A DNA stretch of 64,000 bases from positions 7,936,001 to 8,000,000 of the forward strand of contig NZ_JBCJKP010000001.1 of the NCBI RefSeq assembly GCF_039503195.1. The letters run 5' to 3'. Source of the stretch: Streptomyces mirabilis. Its GTDB lineage: Bacteria; Actinomycetota; Actinomycetes; Streptomycetales; Streptomycetaceae. This document shows, in pieces, positions 43,115 to 51,859 of the stretch. The stretch's first letter is position 1. Each line of letters starts with the position of its first letter. Position numbers and translations under genes: made by a program. The notes under the pieces are model-generated. The model was given only the letters and a program-made list of their open reading frames with translations, was not told the DNA's origin and ran no database searches.

Positions 43115-45499
43115 ATGGGAACCACGGGTACACCCACCAACCTCACGCAGGGCTCCAGGACCAGGGGCGGCATCGGCGAGTCGACACTGCGCCCGGACGG
43201 CATCCTCAAGGTCACCGGCGAGTTCGCGTACTCGTCCGACATGTGGCACGAGGACATGCTCTGGGGCCAGATCCTGCGCTCCACGGTCGCCCACGCCGAG
43301 ATCGTCTCCATCGACACCGGTGAGGCCCTCGCGACGCCCGGTGTCCACGCCGTCATGACGTACGACGACCTGCCGACCGAGGTGAAGAACTACGGCCTGG
43401 AGATCCAGGACACCCCGGTCCTCGCGCACGGCAAGGTCCGCCACCACGGTGAGCCGGTCGCGATCGTCGCCGCCGACCACCCGGAGACCGCGCGCCGCGC
43501 CGCCGCCAAGATCAAGGTGGAGTACCGCGAGCTGCCGGTCATCACGGACGAGGCGTCCGCGACCGCGCCGGACGCGATCCTCATCCACGAGAACCGCGAC
43601 GACCACCACATCGGCCACGTCCCGCACCCCAACATCGTGCACCGCCAGCCGATCGTCCGCGGCAACGTCGAAGAGGCCGCCAAGAAGGCCGACTTCGTCG
43701 TCAAGGGCGAGTACACCTTCGGCATGCAGGACCAGGCGTTCCTGGGCCCCGAGTCCGGTCTCGCCGTGCCCGCCGAGGACGGTGGCGTCGACCTCTACAT
43801 CGCCACCCAGTGGCTGCACTCCGACCTGCGCCAGATCGCGCCCGTCCTGGGCCTGCCCGAGGACAAGGTCCGGATGACGCTCTCGGGCGTCGGCGGCGCG
43901 TTCGGCGGACGCGAGGACCTGTCGATGCAGATCCACGCCTGTCTGCTCGCCCTGCGCACCGGCAAGCCCGTCAAGATCGTCTACAACCGTTTCGAGTCCT
44001 TCTTCGGGCACGTCCACCGCCACCCCGCGAAGCTCTACTACGAGCACGGGGCGACCAAGGACGGCAAGCTCACCCACCTGAAGGCCCGGATCGTCCTGGA
44101 CGGCGGCGCCTACGCCTCCGCCTCCCCCGCGGTCGTCGGCAACGCCTCCTCGCTGGGCGCGGGCCCGTACGTCGTCGACGACGTCGACATCGAGGCCATC
44201 GCCCTCTACACCAACAACCCGCCCTGCGGCGCGATGCGTGGCTTCGGCGCGGTCCAGGCCTGCTTCGCCTACGAGGCCCAGATGGACAAGCTCGCCGACA
44301 AGGTGGGCATGGACCGGGTGGCCTTCCGTCAGCTCAACGCGATGGAGCAGGGGACCGTCATGCCGACCGGGCAGGTCGTCGACTCGCCGGCCCCGGTCGC
44401 CGAACTCCTGCGCCGGGTCAAGGCGATGCCGCTGCCGCCGGAGCAGCAGTGGCTCGCCGCCGGCGAGGCGGCCGACGTACGGCAGCTGCCGGGCGGCCTC
44501 TCCAACACCACGCACGGCGAGGGCGTCGTACGCGGTGTCGGCTACGCGGTCGGCATCAAGAACGTCGGCTTCTCCGAAGGCTTCGACGACTACTCGACGG
44601 CCAAGGTCCGCATGGAGGTCGTCGGCGGCGAGCCGGTCGCGACCGTGCACACCGCGATGGCCGAGGTCGGCCAGGGCGGTGTCACCGTCCACGCGCAGAT
44701 CGCCCGCACCGAGCTGGGCGTCGCCCGGGTGACCATCCAGCCTGCCGACACCCAGGTGGGCAGCGCCGGTTCGACGTCCGCGTCCCGGCAGACGTACGTC
44801 ACCGGTGGCGCCGTCAAGAACTCCTGCGAGCTCGTCCGTGAGAAGGTCCTGGAGCTGGGCCGCCGCAAGTTCGGTACGTACCACCCCGCTTGGGCGACCG
44901 CGGAGCTGCTCCTGGAGGGCGGCAAGGTCGTCACCGACGGCGGCGAGGTCCTCTCCGACCTGGTGGACGTGCTCGGCGACGAGTCCGTCGAGATCGAGGC
45001 CGAGTGGCGGCACCGCCCGACCGAGGCCTTCGACCTCCGTACCGGACAGGGCTTCGGCCACGTCCAGTACACGTTCGCCGCGCACCGCGCGGTGGTCGAG
45101 GTCGACACCGAACTCGGGCTGGTCAAGGTCATCGAGCTGGCCTGCGCCCAGGACGTCGGCAAGGCGCTCAACCCGCTGTCCGTCGTCGGCCAGATCCAGG
45201 GTGGCACCACCCAGGGCCTGGGCATCGCGGTCATGGAGGAGATCATCGTCGACCCCAAGACCGCGAAGGTGCGCAACCCCTCCTTCACGGACTATCTGAT
45301 CCCCACGATTCTCGACACGCCGACCATCCCGGTCGACGTGCTCGAACTCGCCGACGACCACGCCCCGTACGGGCTCCGTGGCATCGGCGAGGCCCCGACC
45401 CTGTCGTCCACCCCGGCCGTCCTCGCGGCGATCCGGAACGCGACGGGTCTGGAGCTCAACAGGACGCCGGTACGTCCCGAGCACCTGACCGGCAAGTAA
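43115..45499 (+). CDS. Xanthine dehydrogenase molybdopterin-binding subunit
   Basis: This 794-residue protein starts at ATG 43115, two bases after the previous stop. GGAFGGRED (about 263) and AMRGFGAVQ (about 374) are Moco contacts, GQGG lies near 520, and GIGEAP near the C-terminus provides the catalytic Glu. The N-terminal a/b hammerhead domain (about 25-140) is present. With the two preceding subunits it would oxidise hypoxanthine and xanthine to urate in the cytoplasm. The purine permease and XdhC downstream support a purine substrate. Confidence 0.93.
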   Translation: MGTTGTPTNLTQGSRTRGGIGESTLRPDGILKVTGEFAYSSDMWHEDMLWGQILRSTVAHAEIVSIDTGEALATPGVHAVMTYDDLPTEVKNYGLEIQDTPVLAHGKVRHHGEPVAIVAADHPETARRAAAKIKVEYRELPVITDEASATAPDAILIHENRDDHHIGHVPHPNIVHRQPIVRGNVEEAAKKADFVVKGEYTFGMQDQAFLGPESGLAVPAEDGGVDLYIATQWLHSDLRQIAPVLGLPEDKVRMTLSGVGGAFGGREDLSMQIHACLLALRTGKPVKIVYNRFESFFGHVHRHPAKLYYEHGATKDGKLTHLKARIVLDGGAYASASPAVVGNASSLGAGPYVVDDVDIEAIALYTNNPPCGAMRGFGAVQACFAYEAQMDKLADKVGMDRVAFRQLNAMEQGTVMPTGQVVDSPAPVAELLRRVKAMPLPPEQQWLAAGEAADVRQLPGGLSNTTHGEGVVRGVGYAVGIKNVGFSEGFDDYSTAKVRMEVVGGEPVATVHTAMAEVGQGGVTVHAQIARTELGVARVTIQPADTQVGSAGSTSASRQTYVTGGAVKNSCELVREKVLELGRRKFGTYHPAWATAELLLEGGKVVTDGGEVLSDLVDVLGDESVEIEAEWRHRPTEAFDLRTGQGFGHVQYTFAAHRAVVEVDTELGLVKVIELACAQDVGKALNPLSVVGQIQGGTTQGLGIAVMEEIIVDPKTAKVRNPSFTDYLIPTILDTPTIPVDVLELADDHAPYGLRGIGEAPTLSSTPAVLAAIRNATGLELNRTPVRPEHLTGK

Positions 45500-45552
45500 C
45501 CCTCTGTTCGTCTCGGGCCGTCCCCCGGGTCGTGCACATCCCAAATCCCGCA

Positions 45553-45569
45553 GCGACCACCGTGGTCGC
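45553..45569. promoter_or_regulatory. 17-bp palindrome before the purine permease
   Basis: GCGACCAC-C-GTGGTCGC is a perfect inverted repeat between the Moco subunit gene and the permease gene. It could be an operator, or a hairpin that separates permease expression from the dehydrogenase transcript. Confidence 0.45.
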
Positions 45570-45607
45570 CGGCGCGGGTGCCCCTGTGAACCTTGGGAGA
45601 TGGCACC

Positions 45608-47065
45608 ATGACCCAGCAGTCAGTGGAGCCCAGGACCGTCGCCGACGACGCGGGTGCGGGTACCCGCGTCCCGGCCGGGCGGTCCTGGCTCGACCGTTAC
45701 TTCCACATATCCCAGCGGGGATCCACGGTCGCGCGTGAGGTGCGCGGCGGCGTCACCACCTTCATGGCGATGGCGTACATCCTCCTGCTCAACCCCCTGA
45801 TCCTGTCCGGCAAGGACGCGGCGGGGCATACGCTCGGCCAGAACGCGCTGATCACCGCGACCGCGTTCGCGGCGGCCTTCAGCACGCTCCTGATGGGCTT
45901 CTTCGGCAAGGTGCCCCTGGCCCTCGCCGCCGGACTCTCCGTCTCCGGAGTGCTCTCCTCGCAGGTCGCCCCGCAGATGACCTGGCCGCAGGCCATGGGC
46001 ATGTGTGTGATGTACGGAGCGGTCATCATGCTCCTGGTCGTCACCGGCCTGCGCGAGATGATCATGAACGCGATCCCGCTGGCGCTGAAGCACGCCATCA
46101 CCATGGGCATCGGCCTGTTCGTCGCGCTGATCGGCTTCTACAAGGCCGGTTTCGTGCACCAGGGGAAGTCCACCCCGGTCACCCTCGGCCCGGCCGGTGA
46201 ACTCGCCGGCTGGCCGGTCCTGCTCTTCGCCGCCACGCTGCTCGCCATCTTCATGCTCCAGGCACGCGGCATCCCCGGTGCGATCCTGATCGGCATCGTC
46301 GGCGGCACCGTACTCGCCGTGGTCCTCAACGCCCTCGGGGTCATCGCCCCCAAGCAGTGGGTGAGCGGTGCCCCCGAACTGCACGGCAGCGCGGTCTCGA
46401 TGCCGGACTTCTCACTCTTCGGCAAGGTCGAGTTCGGCGGCTGGGGCGACGTCGGAGTGATGACGGTCGGCATGATCGTGTTCACGCTCGTCCTCGCCGG
46501 GTTCTTCGACGCGATGGCCACCATCATCGGCGTCGGCACGGAGGCGGGGCTCGCCGACGCGCAGGGCCGGATGCCGGGCCTGTCCAAGGCGCTGTTCATC
46601 GACGGCGCGGGCGGAGCGGTCGGCGGGGTCGCGGGAGCGTCGGGCCAGACGGTCTTCGTCGAATCGGCGACCGGGGTCGGCGAGGGTGCCCGTACGGGCC
46701 TCTCCTCCGTCGTCACCGGCCTGTTCTTCGCGGCGTGTCTCTTCTTCACCCCGCTGACGGCGATCGTCCCCGGCGAGGTCGCGGCGGCGGCACTGGTCGT
46801 CATCGGCGCCATGATGATGATGAACGCCCGCCATGTGGACTGGGCCGACCGCGCCACCGCGATCCCGGTCTTCCTGACCGTCGTCGTCATGCCGTTCACG
46901 TACTCCATCACCGCGGGCGTCGCGGCCGGAGTGCTGTCGTACGTCGCGATCAAGATCGCCCAGGGCAAGGCCCGGGAGATCGGGGCGTTCATGTGGGGCC
47001 TGGCGGCGATCTTCCTCGTCTTCTTCGCCCTGAATCCGATCGAGAGCTGGATGGGCGTGCACTGA
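45608..47065 (+). CDS. NCS2/AzgA-type purine permease
   Basis: This 485-residue protein starts at ATG 45608 after GGGAGA. VRGGVTTFMAMAYILLLNPLIL near the N-terminus, the GFFDAMATIIGVGTEAGL segment (about 299-316) and GASGQTVFVESATGVGEGARTG (about 343-364) are signatures of the AzgA adenine/guanine/hypoxanthine proton symporters. Twelve or more membrane helices are predicted. It supplies substrate to the adjacent xanthine dehydrogenase. Confidence 0.92.
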   Translation: MTQQSVEPRTVADDAGAGTRVPAGRSWLDRYFHISQRGSTVAREVRGGVTTFMAMAYILLLNPLILSGKDAAGHTLGQNALITATAFAAAFSTLLMGFFGKVPLALAAGLSVSGVLSSQVAPQMTWPQAMGMCVMYGAVIMLLVVTGLREMIMNAIPLALKHAITMGIGLFVALIGFYKAGFVHQGKSTPVTLGPAGELAGWPVLLFAATLLAIFMLQARGIPGAILIGIVGGTVLAVVLNALGVIAPKQWVSGAPELHGSAVSMPDFSLFGKVEFGGWGDVGVMTVGMIVFTLVLAGFFDAMATIIGVGTEAGLADAQGRMPGLSKALFIDGAGGAVGGVAGASGQTVFVESATGVGEGARTGLSSVVTGLFFAACLFFTPLTAIVPGEVAAAALVVIGAMMMMNARHVDWADRATAIPVFLTVVVMPFTYSITAGVAAGVLSYVAIKIAQGKAREIGAFMWGLAAIFLVFFALNPIESWMGVH

Positions 47066-47120
47066 CACGCCCCTTCGGGTCGACGACCCTCCACGCACCC
47101 CCTGTTAAGGAGACAGAGAC

Positions 47121-48272
47121 ATGCTGGACATCGCCGAAGAGCTGCACCGGTGGGTCGAGCAGGGACGCGACTTCGCCGTGGCCACCGTGGTGGCCGTCAG
47201 CGGCAGCGCGCCCCGCCGGCCCGGCGCGGCACTCGCCGTCGACTCCGACGGCACGGCGATCGGCTCGGTCTCCGGCGGGTGCGTGGAGGGCGCGGTCTAC
47301 GACCTGTGCCGGCAGGCGCTCGAGGACGGCGAGAGTGTCCTGGAGCGCTTCGGATACAGCGACGAGGACGCCTTCGCCGTCGGTCTGACCTGCGGCGGCA
47401 TCATCGACATTCTCGTCACGCCGGTCCGGGTGGCCGACCCCGCCCGGCCGGTGCTCGGCGCCGCGCTGGCCGCCGCCGCGAGGGGGGAGGCGGCGGCGGT
47501 CGCGCGGATCGTCGACGGCCCCGCCGAACTGCGGGGCCGGGCGCTGCTCGTCCGCCCCGACGGCTCGTACGAGGGCGGCTTCGGCGCCCATCCCGAGCTG
47601 GACCGCACGGTGGCCGGCGAGGCGGGCGCCTTCCTGGACGCGGGCCGCACCGGCACCCTGGAGATCGGAGAGCAGGGCTCTCGTTGCGGAGCACCGCTCA
47701 CGGTTCTCGTCGAGTCGTCCGTGCCGCCCCCGCGCATGATCGTGTTCGGCGCGATCGACTTCGCGTCAGCACTGGTCCGCATGGGCAAGTTCCTCGGATA
47801 CCGCGTCACGGTGTGCGACGCCCGCCCGGTCTTCGCGACCGCCACCCGCTTCCCCGACGCCGACGAGATCGTCGTCGAGTGGCCCCACACGTACCTGGAG
47901 CGCACGGAGGTGGACGCCCGGACCGTCCTGTGCGTCCTCACCCACGACGCCAAGTTCGACGTACCGCTGCTGCGGCTCGCGCTGCGGCTTCCGGTCGCGT
48001 ACGTCGGCGCGATGGGCTCCCGGCGCACGCACCTGGACCGCAACGACCGGCTGCGCGAAGTCGGCGTCACCGAGCTGGAGTTGGCGCGTCTCAGGTCCCC
48101 CATCGGCCTCGACCTGGGCGCCCGCACCCCGGAGGAGACGGCCCTGTCCATCGCCTCGGAGATCGTGGCCGACCGGCGCGGGGGGAGCGGGGTGTCGCTC
48201 ACCGGGGCACACACGCCGATCCACCACGACGCGACGTCCGTTCCGGCGCGGCGGATCGGGTCGGTGGCCTGA
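47121..48272 (+). CDS. xdhC: XdhC/CoxI-family molybdenum cofactor insertion protein
   Basis: This 383-residue protein starts at ATG 47121 behind AAGGAG. The N-terminal XdhC/CoxI domain holds VSGSAPRRPGA and SVSGGCVEGAV (about 22-60), with the conserved Cys that handles the cofactor. TCGGIIDILV follows. The C-terminal Rossmann domain (about 203-345) has RMIVFGAIDFASALVRMGKF and GAMGSRRTH. XdhC binds sulfurated Moco and delivers it to xanthine dehydrogenase. It is the last gene of the purine locus. Confidence 0.93.
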   Translation: MLDIAEELHRWVEQGRDFAVATVVAVSGSAPRRPGAALAVDSDGTAIGSVSGGCVEGAVYDLCRQALEDGESVLERFGYSDEDAFAVGLTCGGIIDILVTPVRVADPARPVLGAALAAAARGEAAAVARIVDGPAELRGRALLVRPDGSYEGGFGAHPELDRTVAGEAGAFLDAGRTGTLEIGEQGSRCGAPLTVLVESSVPPPRMIVFGAIDFASALVRMGKFLGYRVTVCDARPVFATATRFPDADEIVVEWPHTYLERTEVDARTVLCVLTHDAKFDVPLLRLALRLPVAYVGAMGSRRTHLDRNDRLREVGVTELELARLRSPIGLDLGARTPEETALSIASEIVADRRGGSGVSLTGAHTPIHHDATSVPARRIGSVA

Positions 48273-48320
48273 GCCGGGCCGGTGCCGGGGGAGCGCGGGG
48301 GTGATGCGGCCGCCGGTCGG

Positions 48321-51278
48321 CTACTGGGGGGCAGGGCCCGGCAGTTCCTGGTCCCCGGAGGTGAGCTCGTCGAGGTCTCGGGCGAACTCCTCGGTGTCCA
48401 GGAACGGAAGGTCCAGGACGTCGGTGGGCAGGCCTGTCGGGCTCTCCGGGCCGAGCAGTGGCTGCTCGGTCCAGATGCACTTTCCGGTCGCCGTGTAGCG
48501 GGTGCCCCAGCGCCGGGAGAGCGCGGTGACGAGTTGCAGTCCGCGTCCGCCTTCGTCGGTCTCCGACGCCCGGCGGATGCGCGGCATGGTCAGACTCCCG
48601 TCGAAGACCTCGCAGACCAGCTCGGGGCCGTGCAGGAGGCGTAGCCGCACGGGTCCCTTCGCGTGGCGCACGACGTTGCCGACCAGCTCGCTGGCGAGGA
48701 GTTCCGTCGTCGGCGTCAGGTCGTCCAGGCCCCAGGTGTGAAGCTGCTCGCGGATGTGGCAGCGGGCCTGCCCGGCCGCTCGCGGGTCCTCGGGGAGCAG
48801 CCAGGAAGCCATGTCGTCGTCGGTCAGCGCGTGGAGGCGGGCGATGAGGAGGGCCGCGTCGTCGGCGGTGGAGTGCTCGGCGGGGAGCAGTCCTGCGGTG
48901 ACGGTGTCGCAGAGGCGCTCCAGGTCGGCGGCCACCTCACCGGGCCCCTCGTGCGCGGCCCGCAGCAGCCGGGCGAGTTCGGCCATGCCGTCGTCGATCT
49001 CGCGGGTGGCCGACTCGACCAGGCCGTCGGTGTAGAGGACGAGCAGGCTCCCGTCCGGCACCATCATCTCGAAGGTCTCGAAGGGTGGCTCCGCCGCGCC
49101 GAGCGGCGGATCGGGGGCGACCTCGGGGAAGTACACACTTCCGTCGGGGTGGACCACGGCGGGCGGGGGATGTCCGGCACGGGCGACGGAGCAGATCTGG
49201 GTGGTGGAGTCGTACAGCGCGTACAGGCAGGTGGCGTAGGACTCCTCTGCCATGCCGCCGACGATGTCGTTGAGGTGGCTCATGATCTCGTCGGGGGGAA
49301 GTTCGAGGTCGGCCAGGGTGTGCACCGCTGTGCGCAGCCGCCCCATGGTGGCCGCCTCGGGCAGCCCGTGGCCCATCACGTCACCGACGACCAGGGCGAC
49401 CCGACCGCCGGAGAGAGGGATGATGTCGTACCAGTCGCCGCCGACGTCCATGCCCTGGCCGGCGGGGAGATAGCGAGCGGCGGCGGTGCACGCGGGCAGT
49501 TCGGGCAGGCCGCTGGGGAGCAGACTGCGCTGGAGTTCCTGGGAACGGGTGTGCTCGGCGTCGTAGAGCCGGGCCCGTTCCAGGGCCTGTGCGACGAGGG
49601 CGCTGATCGTGGTCAGCAGCGTGCGCTCCTCGTCGCTGAGACGGCGGGGCCGGTCGAAGGAGACCACGCACACCCCGAACGTGTGCCCGGACGCGGTCAG
49701 CGGCATGAACGCCCAGGCCTGTTTGCCCGCCTTGGGCGGCCGGGCGGCGAGTTCGGGGTAGCGGGCCGTGTACTCGGCGCGCGTGGAGAGGAACAGCGGC
49801 GTGCCGCTCAGGATCGGGTCCCAGACCGGGTCGCGGGCCGCCCGGGCACGACCGTTGATCGTGTCGAGGAAGGCGGGCGGGTAGCCGACGGCCCCGACGT
49901 TGTACGCCCGGTCGTCCTCGATGGCCTGCACCACGAGGCCGGTGGCGCCGAACGGCGGCAGTACGCGCCGTGCGACGGCGGCCACCACGTCCCGGGAGGT
50001 CGTCGCCTTGGCGAGGGACGCGGTCAGCTCGGCGATCCGGGCGGCGCGCTCGGCGGCGGCCTGTTCGGCGGCGGACCGTTCGTCCTCGTGCCGCCGGATC
50101 TCGGTCACGTCGGTGAAGTAGAGGGTGAGGCCGTCGGGTCCCGGGACCAGCCGCAGGTGGAGGCGGCGCCCGGTGTCCGGAGTGTCCATGTCGAAGCCGG
50201 CGGGCTGCTGCGCGGCGGCGGCCTCCCGGCAGCGCTTCTCCAGATCGGGGACCTGCCGGACGGAGGGAAGCTCCCACAGGACGCGGCCGGACAGCTCCTC
50301 CTCGGAGGAGCCCAGCATGCGTTCGGCCGCCAGGTTCAGGAAGGTGATCCGCCAGCGGTCGTCCACGGCGAGGAAGCCGTCACTCATATGGCGCAGAGCC
50401 CGGCTGAGCGCGTCGCGTGCGGAGCGGGACTCGTTGCTCTCCCATCCCACCCCGATCATCCGTACGGGTTCGCCCTGAGCGTTGTAAGTGGCCCGGGCGC
50501 GGGCCTGGGTCCATCCGTAGGTGCCGTCCAGGCGGCGCACCCGGTACTCGGCCTCGAACACCGTATGGTCCCGGAGCGCCTTCTCCGCCGCCCCCAGGGT
50601 CGGCGCCAGGTCGTCGGGGTGGACGATCCTCATCCAGTTCTCGATCCGGCCGGTGAACTCGGAGGGCCTGGTGCCGTAGAGCTGAAGGGCGGCCTCGTCC
50701 CAGACCAGCTCGCCGGTCTCGATGTTCCAGTCCCACGAGCCGACCCGGACCTCCTCCAGAGCCTGCCGCAGCCGGTCACCGCTCAGATCCTCCCGGGGCG
50801 GCCGAGCGGGCGGCGGTGCGTGCTGCATGCGCTCCTCGGTCCAGGCGATCACGGCCTGCAGGAAACCCCACTGCTCGACGGTCGGCTTCCCCTGGGCGCC
50901 CATCGCCACGGTGAGCGCGCCGATGCCGCGGTCGCCGCTGAACACCGGAACGGCCGCCAGCCCGGTCCCGGGCCAGGAGACCGCACCGGATCCGGGCTGT
51001 TCGCCGGAGCCCGGCGCGATCCACACACCTCGGCCCTGGTGCAGGGCCCGGGCCGGGGCCAGCGGGCCTTCCTGGTCGATGATCTCCCAGGGCCGGGTGA
51101 GGACCGCGGGCAGGCCGGCCGCCGACACCAGGCGCAGCGCGGACATGGGGCCCCGCAGATGGATCATTCCTCCCAGGGCACCCAGCTCCCCCATCGCGTG
51201 CTGGAGCGTCAGCCGGAAGATCTCACTCTCCGTGACACCTCGGTCCACCGCGCTGAGCAGAGCCAGCCGTGTATTCAT
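48321..51278 (-). CDS. Cytosolic SpoIIE phosphatase with GAF, PAS, PAS, GAF and RsbW-like domains
   Basis: This 985-residue protein starts at ATG 51278. It has GAF (about 1-150), two PAS domains (about 165-285 and 290-395, with WDWNIETGELVWDEA), a second GAF (about 420-570), SpoIIE phosphatase (about 590-800; VGGDWYDIIPLSGG, GDVMGHG, YTDGLVES) and HATPase (about 830-945; ELVGNVVRHA, DEGGRGLQLVTAL). No membrane segment is seen. It probably integrates redox, light or ligand signals to set the phosphorylation of anti-anti-sigma factors. Domain order resembles the phosphatase at 17184 but without the membrane sensor. Confidence 0.93.
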   Translation of the reverse strand: MNTRLALLSAVDRGVTESEIFRLTLQHAMGELGALGGMIHLRGPMSALRLVSAAGLPAVLTRPWEIIDQEGPLAPARALHQGRGVWIAPGSGEQPGSGAVSWPGTGLAAVPVFSGDRGIGALTVAMGAQGKPTVEQWGFLQAVIAWTEERMQHAPPPARPPREDLSGDRLRQALEEVRVGSWDWNIETGELVWDEAALQLYGTRPSEFTGRIENWMRIVHPDDLAPTLGAAEKALRDHTVFEAEYRVRRLDGTYGWTQARARATYNAQGEPVRMIGVGWESNESRSARDALSRALRHMSDGFLAVDDRWRITFLNLAAERMLGSSEEELSGRVLWELPSVRQVPDLEKRCREAAAAQQPAGFDMDTPDTGRRLHLRLVPGPDGLTLYFTDVTEIRRHEDERSAAEQAAAERAARIAELTASLAKATTSRDVVAAVARRVLPPFGATGLVVQAIEDDRAYNVGAVGYPPAFLDTINGRARAARDPVWDPILSGTPLFLSTRAEYTARYPELAARPPKAGKQAWAFMPLTASGHTFGVCVVSFDRPRRLSDEERTLLTTISALVAQALERARLYDAEHTRSQELQRSLLPSGLPELPACTAAARYLPAGQGMDVGGDWYDIIPLSGGRVALVVGDVMGHGLPEAATMGRLRTAVHTLADLELPPDEIMSHLNDIVGGMAEESYATCLYALYDSTTQICSVARAGHPPPAVVHPDGSVYFPEVAPDPPLGAAEPPFETFEMMVPDGSLLVLYTDGLVESATREIDDGMAELARLLRAAHEGPGEVAADLERLCDTVTAGLLPAEHSTADDAALLIARLHALTDDDMASWLLPEDPRAAGQARCHIREQLHTWGLDDLTPTTELLASELVGNVVRHAKGPVRLRLLHGPELVCEVFDGSLTMPRIRRASETDEGGRGLQLVTALSRRWGTRYTATGKCIWTEQPLLGPESPTGLPTDVLDLPFLDTEEFARDLDELTSGDQELPGPAPQ

Positions 51279-51342
51279 GATGTAAAGACTACAATTTTCC
51301 CGTTTCCTGCAGAGGTGCGCGACCCGCCGTGGGCACGGAGCG

Positions 51343-51786
51343 TCACGATCCCGGCCGCAGCAGCCCTTCCACCGCTCGCCCGAACATCCACCGCCCCGCC
51401 CACCCCAGCGGCCGGTCGAGGAACCGCGGCAGCCACCGTACGTTCAGATCCTCCCGCCAGAGCACCCGCGACCCCCCGCCCGCCACCGCACGGACCTCGA
51501 CCTCGGCCCACCCGGTGACGAACGTGCCGCGCTTGACCAGCCGGCACCTTCCCGCGCCCCCGTCCCGGGGTGGCCGCCAGGTGACGACCTCCATCGGGTC
51601 GTCGAAGACCAACGGGCCCACCCCCGACCGCGCGACGAACACCGTGCCCTCGCCGGTCGGCGGCGGCGTGCGCACGGTGACCCGGGTCAGCGGGACGACG
51701 GCGGCATGCCGGGGCCAGTCGGTGAGGCGACGCCAACTCTCTTCGACGGGAGAAGGGGACACGCGTTCCAGCTGGAAGAGGACCAC
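51343..51786 (-). CDS. SRPBCC/START-like small ligand-binding protein
   Basis: The chosen start is GTG 51786 (147 residues); the frame extends to 51939 without coding character. FQLERVSPSPVEESWRRLTD at the N-terminus, VVPLTRVTV in the middle and the end helix FLDRPLGWAGRWMFGRAVEG are typical of polyketide cyclase/SRPBCC folds with a hydrophobic cavity. The ligand is unknown. It lies 64 bases upstream of the SpoIIE gene on the same strand. Confidence 0.8.
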   Translation of the reverse strand: MVLFQLERVSPSPVEESWRRLTDWPRHAAVVPLTRVTVRTPPPTGEGTVFVARSGVGPLVFDDPMEVVTWRPPRDGGAGRCRLVKRGTFVTGWAEVEVRAVAGGGSRVLWREDLNVRWLPRFLDRPLGWAGRWMFGRAVEGLLRPGS

Positions 51787-51859
51787 GCCCCGATCGTAGG
51801 CGGCGCGAACGGTCACCCCCCACGACCGGCACGGCTCCGACCCACCCACGACCCCCGGG

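Noticed and set aside
43052..45544. 830-residue open frame on the minus strand
   Set aside because: It is antisense to the well-supported xanthine dehydrogenase Moco subunit.
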